A stretch of DNA of 64,000 nt, taken from Labyrinthula sp. Ha (Eukaryota > Sar > Bigyra > Labyrinthulida > Labyrinthulaceae). The position numbers and the translations under genes were made by a program. The stretch's first letter is position 1. The number at the start of each line of letters is the position of its first letter. Location of the stretch: positions 124,001-188,000 of the forward strand of contig JAALGZ010000017.1 of assembly GCA_015227615.1 (NCBI GenBank). Reading direction: 5' to 3'. Below, one piece after another: positions 10,370 to 21,754 of the stretch. Under the pieces are notes generated by a model. That model worked only from the letters and a program-made list of their open reading frames with translations. It was not told where the DNA came from and did not search any database.

Positions 10370-13034
10370 TTGGATAAAGTTAGTTTAAATACATTCTGTC
10401 TTATTGATAAACTTGGTTTTTTTATAATAATTACTTTTATACAAATTTATTTTGGGCAATTACTTTATGTCCTAAAAGTACAAATGAAAAAAAACAAAAT
10501 GTTGAAATCAATTAAACAACAATATGAAGAAAGAACAGATAAAACATCCTTTAATATTGCATGGTATCTTAAGTAACTAAATTATTCAAAGGAACTTCGA
10601 TGAATATGTAAACCCAAGAAACTCAAATAGTTTTAAAACAGAGATGAAAAAGTTTGTCAAAGGCTTCCAACCAGATAAAGAAGTGTCTTCTATAAAGTAT
10701 ACTATCTTCTTTCACTCTTATGCTAGATTTGATTTTTGCCCATTTGATCTTGTCAAATCTATATTTGTAAGATTTTTACTTTGCTTTCCATCTGTGAAAG
10801 AACTCGAGTATTTTCTTTTTGTTTTCTTGACTTTAGATTTTTCACCTGCAAATTCAGTAAAAAGAACTTTAAAAACCACCAAAAACTTAAAAATATGAAA
10901 CTGAACTACTTAAAGTATATTTTTTTATATATTTAGTTTAGTTTTTACGGTTGTTTTATTCCTGAAGTGAGTTCTTTTTGCAGTGTATTGAAATCAATCA
11001 GTGTAAAAGATATCAGGTAAAAATATTTTATATTATTATTTAGTCTAACTGAAAACGAGCCCAGTGCACAATATATATCAAATATATTTAAAAGTTTATC
11101 TTTTAATAAAACTATTTTAAAAATAAGGTATTTCTTATTAAAATATTGAGTATTTAGTATTAATGAAGAGGTTCAAAATAAAGTTATTATTTCAGGTATT
11201 AAAAACTTCTTGAAGACTAATAAAACAATAAAAATTTTGAATTATATATATTTAAGAGGATCCATAAAGCTGTCAGAAGAAGATATTATTGAGTTACAAG
11301 TAATAGTTGATTCACATCCTTCTATTCTTGGTCTTCAAATTTATCAAAGTTTTATTGAACCTAAAGGAAAAAGTAAAATACTAAAAAAACTTGTTCTTTC
11401 TGCTTTACAAAGTCAGTATGAAAGAGAAGAGTTTTTAAGAGAAGTTCCAGTTATTCTTATGGGTATTTTATTTAGTTTAGTTTTATTTTTAGGTGATGGA
11501 AGAACTGGAAAAACCTCTTTATTAAGAAATTTATCTGGAAAAAAGTTTTCAAAAAGAAACACAATCTACTTTAGTTTTGGAAGATTATCAAATATTTGAA
11601 GTTTACCGCAAAAATTTTAAACCTCTTACAAAATATGATTTGAGTATTCAAAGAGTAAAGAATATGATATCTTCTAAGTATCAACTCGAAGATGAGTTTC
11701 AAAAAAAGTCAAAATATAAATTAGATTTTGAAGATGAGTTAATTACAAGAACTATAAGAGAAAAAAGTTTTGTTCAACAATATACAACTAATATCCATTC
11801 AGATTTTAAAACTTATGATACTTTTTTACGTGTTCATGATTTTGGTGGACAAGAAGTTTTTTCTTCAGTTCATCATATTTTTATGAATAAAAAAGCTAAT
11901 TATTTAGTTGTCTTTAATATGACAAAATTAAAAGAAGAAGATTTATTTAGACTTAAATTTTGGTGTGAAAGTATTTTAAGAAATACTCCAAAAGCACCTG
12001 TTTTATTTATTGGAACTTATTTAAATACTTTTTTAAAGAAAAATAAAACACTTCACAGTGTATATTACAAGTTTAAATCCTTTCTCTCTGAACTTTCACG
12101 GAATTTAAATGTTGTTGAAGATGAAGGAACTATTTTCTTTCCTGTTGAAAATGCCGTTGATTCTGATAAGAGTCGTGAGAATGCAGTCAAAGCTCAGTTA
12201 AGGAAAAAAAATGATTATAACGGATCAGATCCACTTATTTGGATCAAATCTGTTTATGTATTATTTTTGGATAATTGTCGTGAAGAATCAAGTTATATGA
12301 CAGTTGAAAAGTTTAAACTAAAAGCTAAAAAATGTAACTTTTCTGAACAAGAAATGGAAGAAATGTTAGAAATTTATTCTAAAGAAGGAATTATTTCTTA
12401 TTTCAAAGATATTAATTTATCTGAAAGCGAGAATTTTATATTTTTTGCACTTTCTTTTTTAGCTCAAGCTTTGGGAAGTTTTATCCGTGATGAAAATTTT
12501 CATCAACTTGCTTTTAGAACAAATAAAAAAGTATTTTCAAACTATAGAAAATATATTGATACTGGAATAATAACAAAAGATTTATTTGAAGTTTTATTAA
12601 AACAATATACAAAAAAACAAAGAGAATATGTCTTGAATATAGCTTTACATAGTTTGGTTCTATTTGCAGATTCAAGAGAAAAAAATGCTTTTATTGTTCC
12701 AGAATTACTTCCTGAAGGAAAAGATAAGAAGTTGAAAGCATTGAAAGGAAGCAAAAAAGTAGTAAAATTTGTTTCTCCCATCACCATAGCTACATTTGTT
12801 AGAATTATCTTTTTGTTTCTTGATGATAATAATATAGTTGAATCACATATATTCAAATATTTTGCAAGGTTTGTTTTTTCAGTAGAGAGTATTTTGGATA
12901 TTTATTTTGTGGAAGAAAATAAAGTAGTATTAAATTATATTGAATATGAAATAAAAAGCTTGTTATGGACTAAAATACAAAATATAGTTGAAGAAGAAAA
13001 TACTTTTCAACACGAATTAGACAAGAAAAGGTAA
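10370..13034 (+). CDS. LRR-Roc-COR (Roco family) GTPase, copy 1; eight exons
   Basis: Roco proteins are multidomain GTPases with a Ras-like Roc domain followed by a COR dimerisation domain; no kinase domain follows here. The spliced model uses introns 10564-10591, 10697-10726, 10808-10836, 10915-10941, 11017-11043, 11128-11157 and 11463-11492 (27-30 nt, GTA...AG). Joining them gives a continuous protein of about 820 residues: leucine-rich repeats at roughly 95-290, P-loop GDGRTGKTS (308-316), the switch II motif HDFGGQE, and COR from about residue 530 onward (block YSKEGIISYF...FFALSFLAQAL). The usual THxD guanine-specificity motif is degenerate (IGTYLN). A one-base slip in the A-runs at 11539-11555 shifts the frame after the P-loop. 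One A fewer there restores colinearity with copy 2, so this is either a consensus error or recent decay. The start is uncertain: ATGs at 10370, 10484 and 10499 are in frame. Paralogue of the gene at 20297-17727. Confidence 0.85.
11463..11492 (+). other. 30-nt intron beside the GTPase P-loop
   Basis: The sequence runs from GTATTTTATT to TTTTTAG. Removing it joins VILMG to DGRTGKTS, exactly matching the uninterrupted LFMGDGRVGKTS of the paralogue, which lacks this intron. It is phase 1, unlike the phase-2 introns between the repeats. It is a multiple of three with no in-frame stop, so a retained transcript would read through and add ten mostly hydrophobic residues before the P-loop. Confidence 0.8.
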
Positions 13035-13519
13035 ATTTTGTGTATGTGAGCTACCACTCTAAAAAGTATGAATTCAAGGAAAAAGACTGCATTATATTCT
13101 TAAGCAAATTTTATCCCTCTTTCTCAAATACTAAGTGTAGAGCTAAAACTATGGTTTATTTGAATTAATTTTTTAAGAGAAAGACTGTATTATAATTTCC
13201 AATTGTGGGTTTTTGTAATCTAGTCATCTTGATACAAATTTTGCCTTGCTGATCATATAACTTCAAAGTTAATGTAAAGTAGGTATATAATGCTATAGCC
13301 CAAACACAAGCAAGTAGTAGAGTCTGGATTCGTTCCATCTTCAGAAGAAAATAAGTACTTTCCAGAAATGCAAGAAAATAGAGAAAAACTCTGGATTTTC
13401 CCTTTAATGAATCTGTTTCTGTGCAAACTGAATTTTATTAGTTTTAGAAAATTAGTACGCACAAGAATTACTCTGCAAGAGCATTACCCAAATGATATTG
13501 CAAAAATTTATACCAAACA
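13035..13519. other. intergenic downstream of the Roco gene, nothing recognised
   Basis: AT-rich sequence following the Roco stop codon. A short open frame at 13368-13562 (+) runs into a T8 homopolymer and overlaps the next ORF in another frame. No family was recognised. Confidence 0.35.
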
Positions 13520-13765
13520 GTGTATGGTCTTCCAGAAAAAAATATATCTCCCTTTTTTTTAAACACTTGGCCAACATATAATTACAACATTCAGAACCAT
13601 CCCTTTATTTATTCTTATGCTTTAAGTTCCAGTAACTTAATTGAGAGCTACAAAAACCCACATCTTATTGCTCAAGTTGAAAATACGAAAGTTTGGTATT
13701 GCTCGCCAGAGTTTTTTTCTAAATTAAAGAATTCTTATTCTACTCCTCGCAAAGAATACAAATAA
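13520..13765 (+). CDS. hypothetical protein fragment, about 81 aa
   Basis: An open frame with protein-like composition, rich in Asn, Ser, Tyr and Pro, ending in a segment containing VWYCSPEFFSKLKNSY. It has no ATG near its start, so it would need an upstream exon or be a fragment. It crosses an A7 run at about 13535-13541 and a T8 run at 13553-13560, where a base slip could hide the true frame. No family recognised; chance is possible. Confidence 0.25.
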   Translation: MYGLPEKNISPFFLNTWPTYNYNIQNHPFIYSYALSSSNLIESYKNPHLIAQVENTKVWYCSPEFFSKLKNSYSTPRKEYK

Positions 13766-13950
13766 TGAATAGGCGTTCATAAATCAAATATAACTTTCTA
13801 ATTAATTATTTTTAGAATGGATAACAAAATAAAATAAAAGAAAAAGATGCATCTTCTAGTTAAGCAATCTGCAATTTTTTCCCCGCCTTACTGAAATATT
13901 CACAGCTCCATTGGTGTTCTCTATAAGCTGTTATGAACTTACGGCTGATT

Positions 13951-14945
13951 AAATTTCGTTTTCTGAAGCAAAAGATGTAAATCCTTAGCTCCACATTGAA
14001 CAACTCTCTTCATACCTTTTCGAATTCCTCAGAGTATGAGGGTCTTTGAAGATGCTTGATCTCTATACTAAGTATCATCTTTGTCGGTTTTACTACTTCC
14101 AAACTCAACTTTTTTTCGAAAACATCAAGGATGAAGACGCTATGTTGTTGCAAGAATTATACAAGAAAAATTACAAGAAATTGGAACAACAGGTGAATAT
14201 CAGTCACAGATCAGGAAGGTATCTTTTTTCAAACCCACCTAACCGTAGTGAACACGTGGTAACATCTTTCTACCGAGGGCTCCATGAGAGAGTTCTAAAG
14301 GTGAAAGATAGAACCGACAGAATTCTTAACCTTGTGGTACGTCTGGCGGGGAGAACTCAAACCACTTTGGTAAATTGCAATGCCCGAAATCCTGGAAAGA
14401 GGGAAGGTTATTTCAAAAAATTTCTTGTTAATCTTATAATCACAATCTCTTACGTAAGCAACAGAAGATTTACAATCATAGGTGTTGACTTAAATGCTCA
14501 AATGAGCAGAAATTTTAAAGACACTAATGGAAAATATGATTTTTCCAACAGATCAAATAGAAATAGAAAAATTCAAGAAGAATGGATAGTGAAGCGTAGA
14601 TATGAAGTTTTCAAGCTTGAGTTCAAGATTGGAGAAAGGGAAAAGGAAACATGCTAGATACTACCAAAAAGGCAACAGTGTGGTAAACTGTGAAATCGAT
14701 TTCTTATTAACAAATACTTTTCCTTTGGTGACATACTCTAATGTCGTGATCAAAATATCTGCAGAACTCTACAAAGGAGCAAACAAAGACAATAAAATAT
14801 GTGAAGCCAAATTCCTTTCAACTGCCTCATACAAAAACAATCACATCCGGACAAACCAGATATCAGCATACTCCCCAAAGCTCCATACCTGGCAGACTTG
14901 CTCAATAGCAAAATGGAGAAGGAACTGGAAGAAACAACTGTAACT
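13951..14945 (+). mobile_element. LINE fragment, second copy of the same family
   Basis: Homologous to the insertion at 3268-5134 from the first bases (AAATTTC...GCAAAAGATGTAAATC) through the endonuclease. Its frame 14046-14657 carries the aligned motifs AMLLQEL, IIGVDLNAQ and the tryptophan codon that is TGA in the other copy. A second frame, to 14943, continues past the point where the first copy was deleted, with YYQKGNSVVNCEIDFLLTN matching the usual IDY-type end of these endonucleases. The two parts are in different frames and the N-terminal catalytic Asn segment is not intact, so the copy is inactive. No reverse transcriptase follows. The 3' boundary is uncertain. Confidence 0.75.
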
Positions 14946-15171
14946 GAACATAACTATAAACTTTGCTCAAAAGCAATAATTCTGGTTTTCTTTTATACTC
15001 ATCAAATTATCAGAAACTAATAAAAACAACTGTAAATTTAACAAAAAAAAAAATTATATACCAAATATAATATATCAATACCGCTGCTCGGATTCCCAGC
15101 ATAGAGAAGTTCTCTTCAAATGGAGTCAAGATATACTCACCCTGGTGTAACACTCAGCTGTTAATTTGTTT

Positions 15172-15606
15172 ATGGTACCCTCGAGTACAGTTTCCTTGGA
15201 TAAAAATAAACTCACGGATTTAGCTGATATAATGTTTTTCGAATCAAAGGATTATTCATTGATCATGGGAAAAAACAAAGATGAGAAGGTGGAGGTTGAT
15301 TTTTCTTTTAGACGCTATACAGAAAAGTTTCGACTTACTTATTATGGAGGAGTTTATTTTATATTTCATGTACAGAAGTTTCTATTTACGCTGAACCTGT
15401 TGAAATCACTCTTTTATTTGCATTATGTGCTGGGGTTAACATTTTTAAGTCCAAGAACTAAGCATAGTTGTTTTGACCTAGTTTTATTAAATCCACTCTG
15501 GTCTATAGGGAGATTAAACCCCACAAGAGTAGCATTCTGGATTATCCCAACAAAAATTTCATCAAGCTCAAATTTCCTTTTCAAAAGTTCCCATTTGGTA
15601 GCTTAA
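15172..15606 (+). CDS. hypothetical protein, 144 aa
   Basis: The frame starts at an ATG (15172). The first 60 residues are charged and protein-like (for example SKDYSLIMGKNKDEKVEVDF); the rest is hydrophobic and more like random AT-rich translation, so any real part may be only the first portion or may continue through a very short intron near 15350-15385. It follows the LINE fragment closely and might belong to it. No family recognised. Confidence 0.3.
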   Translation: MVPSSTVSLDKNKLTDLADIMFFESKDYSLIMGKNKDEKVEVDFSFRRYTEKFRLTYYGGVYFIFHVQKFLFTLNLLKSLFYLHYVLGLTFLSPRTKHSCFDLVLLNPLWSIGRLNPTRVAFWIIPTKISSSSNFLFKSSHLVA

Positions 15607-16930
15607 TACTTATATGAGTTACAAATTCCGTTCATTCTGACGTATTGGAGCGAGTTTCTGCGCCAAATTATAGTTAGTTGATTTATTTACTTGGGTTAAG
15701 AGAAGCAAATCTGCAAATTTAGCTACTAGTCATGAATTTTATTTCTAATATGCACAACAAACTTCTCTGCTTTTCGAACCAAGATCAGAAAAGAATGTGG
15801 TATGTATAGATATATTTTTGCTCATGTATGAAAAGTTTCCTCCATCTTTCTTATAAAACCTACTTTGACATCTACTAAACCTGAAGAATTATATTGTATA
15901 CTAGAGACATTGTTTCCCAACGCAAGTACAGTTGAACTTTTTGCTCACTACAACAATATTCCGATGTCTTGAAATAGCTCTGGGTTGGGTCAAATGCCCA
16001 GATGTAACTGTGGTTTATACTTCTCTAAGTCCTTTGGGGTTCTCCTTAGTTTGGGGGGGGGGTGTCCTCACGCATACAGTTGACAATCCTGGTAGCCTTT
16101 GTACTGGGATCACCTGATATACGTTCCTACCAGTATATTTGTGTAATACCTGGCAATAATTTGATATGTTAATAATAAGCTTCCTTAACTGTCAATGCCT
16201 TAATCTATCATTACAAGTTTGAAAAAGTCCATAAGGAGAACGGCACATGATGGTTATGGTTGGATTGCTGAGTGAGCCATCATTGTGGACTCATTGCGGT
16301 TATTGAAAAAATTTCTAGGTGACTGATTGAGTCTCGATACTACATTGAATGAGGAACTAGTTGGGAATATCTGAGCTAGAAATCGCTTTATTTTTGCTGG
16401 GTGAGAAATTTGAATATGAGTTTGGCTTTTTGAGAAATTGAAAGAGGTTTCTTAGGGCATTGATTGAGAATCTTCAACTTGTTCCTCATCCAAGACTTAG
16501 AGTTCTATGACTATTTTATGGTACCCCCTAGACATCAAGAATTTGCTTTAAGTATGTTTGAATATGATGACCCTCATTTCCTTAATGAACACTTTTCTTC
16601 GGTCTGTACTCTTAGGGTATGGTGAATCTGGAACTAGCAGGTCTCTAACTCGCTTTTATGTAATTTTATTTAGACGGTCAACCATATTTTTCTAAGCTTT
16701 TCGGCATCAATTTCAACTGACCACATGTCACTTATTTTAAACCAGACACCTAATCAAATTCCTTCGGTATTTAATCATCCTAGGCCTTTAGTCTTACTTC
16801 AGGATATAAAATTAATTGATGACAGGGCTATCATTGTGTTCTTGGGACTCAGAATAAACCTGCAGTTATTTCATTGGTTTTGTTGTAAGAATTACATATC
16901 TGAGTACTTTCCTTAGCATAATTAACCAAA
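15607..16930. other. intergenic, nothing recognised
   Basis: No gene was found. A G10 run lies at 16053-16062, unusual in this AT-rich DNA, but with no neighbouring G-tracts that would make a quadruplex or other defined element. Confidence 0.4.
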
Positions 16931-17351
16931 GAATCTTATTCTTGTATAAGAGTTCTCGCACAACTGTTAACCAATGTTGACCCTAGATGTCTCCCTCCAG
17001 AAGTTTTGGTGCGGGATGAAGATATGGATAAGAACTGGAAGCGTGATTGGAAAATATTTAAAGTAGATCCAGAAATAATCTTAATAACGGAGAACTGGAG
17101 AAGGAAGCAGGCAGTTGAAACAAGTAAGAGGTTGAATAACAAGGATGGTTTAAATTTATATCACTTCGGACCAGAAGAGGTAGCTGCTTCAGATGAATAA
17201 TAGTGGTTCTCAAAACCATAGTATGTTCAAGGATCCAGAAAAGGAAAATAAACTATGGGTTTGGGTGGTTAGAAAGAGGATGGGTCACAAATATGTAATG
17301 AGAGTTAATTCTAGTATAAAGAAGCAGATAAAAAGAACTAGTAGTTTATGA
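16931..17351 (+). other. coding-like repeat fragment, copy 1 (unrecognised protein)
   Basis: An open frame without ATG runs from about 16925 to TAA at 17200, with segments LTNVDPRCLPPEVLVRDED and ILITENWRRKQAVE. A second frame, 17193-17351, overlaps its end and encodes RMGHKYVMRVNSSIKKQI. Pieces resembling both occur in the same order at about 21755-22110: PEV followed by DE, an FK pair and WR, then a VN..I..Q block. Protein similarity between two separate loci suggests a repeated element that once encoded a protein, perhaps a LINE ORF1-like product, though this is a guess. Both copies are broken. Confidence 0.4.
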
Positions 17352-17726
17352 GTTGTCAGGTTTAGTAAGTCGCCTCATTATTAATTATACAAATATAGAA
17401 ATTCAAAAAGGTTTTAGAAGATATTTCAAACATCTTTGAGAAAGCTTTTTAAGAATTATCTATTCAGGTTAAAGTCAAATTCCACTATAAAAGTGGAACT
17501 GATGAGACAATGAAGTTGATTTGAGGTGCTCTTAATATTACTTTTTACAAATAATAAAAAAGAAGCGAATATTGTTCAAGACTTTTTCATGATGAAAATT
17601 CAATCCAGGACAAACAAGTATAATATACTTATTGCGATATAGCCAGAATATGAATATTTATAAAATAAATCAGCAACAGCTGTTAATAAAACATATTAGC
17701 TTTATCATCAAAAGAAGTCAAACATG
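17352..17726. other. intergenic between the coding-like repeat and the Roco gene
   Basis: AT-rich sequence forming the 3' flank of the minus-strand Roco gene. Nothing further recognised. Confidence 0.4.
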
Positions 17727-20297
17727 TTAAAAAAAATTCTTAAAGAATCTCTTCTTTTTTTTAGTAGGTTTAGGAATAACTTCTTTGTTTGGATCAAGAA
17801 CTTCGAAATCCTCAACAATTCTGTTTCTAAACTTTGGTATTATGATTTCAAATAAATTATTCAAATATTCTTTATCATTACTTTGAACGAAAGTGAAACA
17901 AATAGTTTTTTCACTTGATATAAAAATATCAATAATATGTTCTGTTCCAACAATCAGACGTGCGAAACCTTTATACACAAAACTTTGAGTAATTCCTTCG
18001 TGTGATTTAAATAAGTTTACAAGAATAACAAAAGTAGATAAGAGAAGAAATCTATCAAAAGTAATTTGAAAGTCAGATTTAAAAGAAGGCTTTATTCTAG
18101 AGTTTTCAAGATCTGGAAGTAAATTAGGAAGAATAAAAACATTATTTTCTTTTTCCACAGGTATCAAAACCAAACTATGCAATGCCAGACTTAAAATATA
18201 TTTCTTTTCTTTTTCAGAATATTCCTTAAGTAAAATATGAAAAATTTCTTTGTCTAGTTTTCCGGTATCAACATAAATTCTATATAAAGAAAATTTATTA
18301 CTTGGAATTCTAAAAGCAAGTTCATGAAAATTTGGATCTCTGATAAACTTACCTAAAGCTTGAGCAAGATAAGAAGGTGCAAAAAATATAAAGTTTTCAT
18401 CTGCTTCTAAATCTAGATCAGGAAAATAACAAATTAAACCAACTTTTGAATATGCTTCAAGCATATCTTCAATTTCCCAATCTTCAAAACCACAAGAATA
18501 AGATTTGTCTTCAAATTCTTTCAAAGTCATAATATTTGCTTGTTCTCGACAGTTGTCAAGGAAAAGAATTTGTGCAGTTCTCATTTTAAAATTAAGAAAA
18601 TTTTCTTTTTTTATTCCAGCTGCTCCAGATACAAGACTTTTTATTATATCTTTTATATCTTTTTTCTCTTGAGAATCTAATTTTGAATTCTCAATAGGAA
18701 AGAAAATATTCATATCATTTTTCAATATATTTAACTCAGAAGAAAGATTTTCAACAAAGTCTTGAAGTGTATTTTGTATTATTTCTAGATTTGTATCTTC
18801 AGTATTCTTTCTTTTATATCTTTTTAAATAAGTACCAATAAAAATAACTGGTACCTTTTCTGTATTTCTTAAAATACTTTCACACCAAAATTTTAGTCTG
18901 AATAAATCATTTTCAGATATTTTTGTCATATTAAAAACTAGAAAATAAAGAGAATTTGAATTCATAAAAATATGATGAACAGAAGAAAATATTTCTTGCC
19001 CACCAAAATCATAAACACGAAAATAAACATCATTCTTAGCAAAACCATAACGATTTTTTTCATACTTTCAATAAACTTTTCATCACAAACTGTTCTTGAA
19101 AGAAGTTCTTCCTCAAAATCAAGTTTATATTTTGCTTCAACTTCTTGATTAGGATCAAAATCAACATAAACAACATGAGGAAGACTATTCTTAACTCTCT
19201 GAACACTTAGTTCATATTTAGATATTGAATTCCAGTTATAATTATTTGGGTTTATTGAAAATATATCAATATCATTCAAAACTAAGGTTGAATTATTTTC
19301 AAGTAAAAAACTTTTGTCAAATAAACTTCTTATGGTAGAAGTTTTTCCAACTCTTCCATCACCCATAAAAAGAACTTGACATTCATTTAAAAGAGTATAT
19401 TTATTGTATTTATCTTTTAGTTTTATGGAAACATAATGTTTAAGTCTTTTTTCAAGTTGTTTTGTATTGAATGTATTCTTTCCAAGTTCAAATAATAAAA
19501 GAGAAGAATGATTATCAAGTGAAGTTTGAACTTCATTTTTGTTTTCTTCAATATTTATTTCACCAACTCGCAAGCTAAAACTCAAAAGAAAATAAAAATA
19601 AACATAAATTTCAACAAAGAAGGCAAATTTTCCAAGAATTCTTTTGTTAAATCGGTAACTTCTGCATTTTGAAAGCTCAAATTATCTTCCTGCATGCTAG
19701 AAATAAATAAACATAGAGATAATACAAAATATCTATCAAACTTTCCATTTTCGAAGCTTCTTTCAATAATCTAACAAGCGCTTCCTCTTGGATATTATTT
19801 CTCTTGAGACTATTATCAATAAAAATAAAAACTTTACTTTAGTGACTTTATTTTTTGTCCTTTTAAAAACTGAGAAAGAGAATTATCTTTTGAAATATTG
19901 CAATAAGAAAAACTAAGACATAAAAAAAACAAAGAATATACCTTAGTGAATGAATATTCAGTTTTTGCTTTATTTTCTGTGTTCCAATAAAATTCAAGGT
20001 GTTTAAATGACAATATACAAACCTAAAATAAAAACAAAACAAGAAAATACTCAAGATGCTCAACCTTTGGAAAGTTTTCAAACCAAACAGAAAGATTTTT
20101 TCCAATAAAAACTAAAGGACAGCAGTCAAAACTACAGAATAAAAAAAGATATATGAATACCTCAAATATTCAATCTCTTTGTTCACATTCACTTTTTTAA
20201 CAAACTCTTCTGCTTCTTTTCTAAACCTTTGACCTTCAATTGGGTTAATATTCTTATCATGTGACCTATGAATTAGAAACAGATATGATTTAACCAT
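17727..20297 (-). CDS. LRR-Roc-COR (Roco family) GTPase, copy 2; seven exons
   Basis: Paralogue of the gene at 10370-13034, on the opposite strand and convergent with it. The start is ATG at 20297, with an in-frame TGA upstream. Introns at 20132-20160, 20023-20050, 19913-19941, 19810-19837, 19697-19725 and 19575-19603 (28-29 nt) are all phase 2. Internal exons of 81, 81, 75, 84 and 93 nt each encode about one leucine-rich repeat. The model gives about 799 residues: repeats to roughly 200, P-loop GDGRVGKTS (255-263), switch II YDFGGQE, then COR (YSKVGLICYF...FFAPSYLAQAL). The guanine-specificity motif is degenerate (IGTYLK). The Roc domain is broken by a one-base slip at the T7 run 19054-19060; one more base restores the frame and the match to copy 1. 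The C-terminus is Lys/Phe-rich. No kinase domain. Probably a cytosolic GTPase scaffold; partners unknown. Confidence 0.85.
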
Positions 20298-21754
20298 TGA
20301 ATGATGAACTGATCGCTTTCATTTCTAGTATCAAATTGTTGTTTGATTGTTGGGGCTTTAAATGACATTATTACACTTTTTATTTAAACTGGTTTTTTGA
20401 TTTGAAATTCGAGAAATACATTTTCTCGAAAATTAATGAGAAACCCGTTTGAAAAGGTTCTCATTTTGTTAAAAATTCAGCCGATCTGATTCTTATTTTG
20501 GCCAAACCTAAATATCCTGAATATGAGAAGATTTTAAGGTGTAAAATGCTTTAGTTTATTCTGTATTTATTGTGATTGTCTTATCTTTGGTCGTATCACT
20601 ATTTTGTACAAGGAACCTATTAATAATGGTTAATGCACAGGGAAATTAGAAACGGTTTCATCGGGTGTACTATTTGAATTTACTATAGGCATTAACATTG
20701 GAGTGGATAAGTGAAAAATAGAGAGTTTGTGCTTAATAAATTACACTTTGCTGTCTGGAAAAGGAGAGATCACTTTCCCTTGATATATTTTCTAAACACT
20801 ACACTGATCTAGCACGATAAACACAATGCACATTCTTGAGATTAAGATAAGAAAATAAAAAAAAGACCAGAAATGCGCTAAAATTATAAAGCTTGAAAAA
20901 CTTAAGGTGTCTCCTCAAATTTCTGGGCATACGGAAATTACGAGAGTGTTGTTGAATGTTCTCATGAATCCAGCTAACTCGTAGCAGGTGGGAGGTTGGG
21001 TCGACCAAAGTTGCCAACAGAACCATGATCAAAACGCTATTCAGATCTACACCAAACGGCGGAAGCTATACAAAGCTATAAACAGATGATTTGAGTATAT
21101 ACCTTAATTTTTCAAGACCAGTACCTACCTCTGCAATATAGATAAAGTAATGTTTACATATAATTACTGGTTAGGAAAATTATAATCATGAAGAACAGAA
21201 AATTTCAAAGGTTGGAACCCAGTTTAACTACTTTTCAAGACATTATTTCATCAGATTATCATTAATTCCGGTCTTCTATAAGTTCTGGAACTTAAGAAGA
21301 CAGGGGCGTCTTAATTTGGAATCTAAACTTAAGTATACCCACTAAACTTAAGTATACCCACTAAGAATTCGTTATTGGAACTGTATTAAGGACTGTACGT
21401 ATTGAGGAAAAATGTTTAATTTAATTAATAAATTTACTAGTTGTTTAGACGAGAACCTGGTATTTGTTGGATATAAAAAGAAATAAGAAGTTGAAAAGTA
21501 TAGTTGAGAGAAAAGGAACAGAGAGAATAATTCTTTAAAATTTGATTGAACTTCGCGACTATTATCTCTGATACTGTCCCTGTTTATAGTTGTCAATATA
21601 GTAATATTCAGTAGCAACATAGTTTGTCGTTTAATAAAGCTCGACATTAGATGCCACGCTAGAGATCACATTACCAAGAAAACTGCCGCTCTCAGTAGAC
21701 TTCATTCCTATTTCGGGTGCAAGACGTCAATTTGTTCCCATCGGTCTCCTGTTC
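20298..21754. other. intergenic, nothing recognised
   Basis: Upstream region of the minus-strand Roco gene. A 17-bp direct repeat, AACTTAAGTATACCCACTA, occurs twice side by side at about 21327-21363. No gene was seen. Confidence 0.4.

Noticed and set aside
10837-10900. Apparent one-base frameshift in the leucine-rich repeats of Roco copy 1
   Set aside because: It disappears once the 29-nt intron 10808-10836 is removed; the spliced frame reads straight through.
16053-16062. G10 homopolymer
   Set aside because: Isolated run without other G-tracts or a repeat pattern; could also be a consensus artefact.
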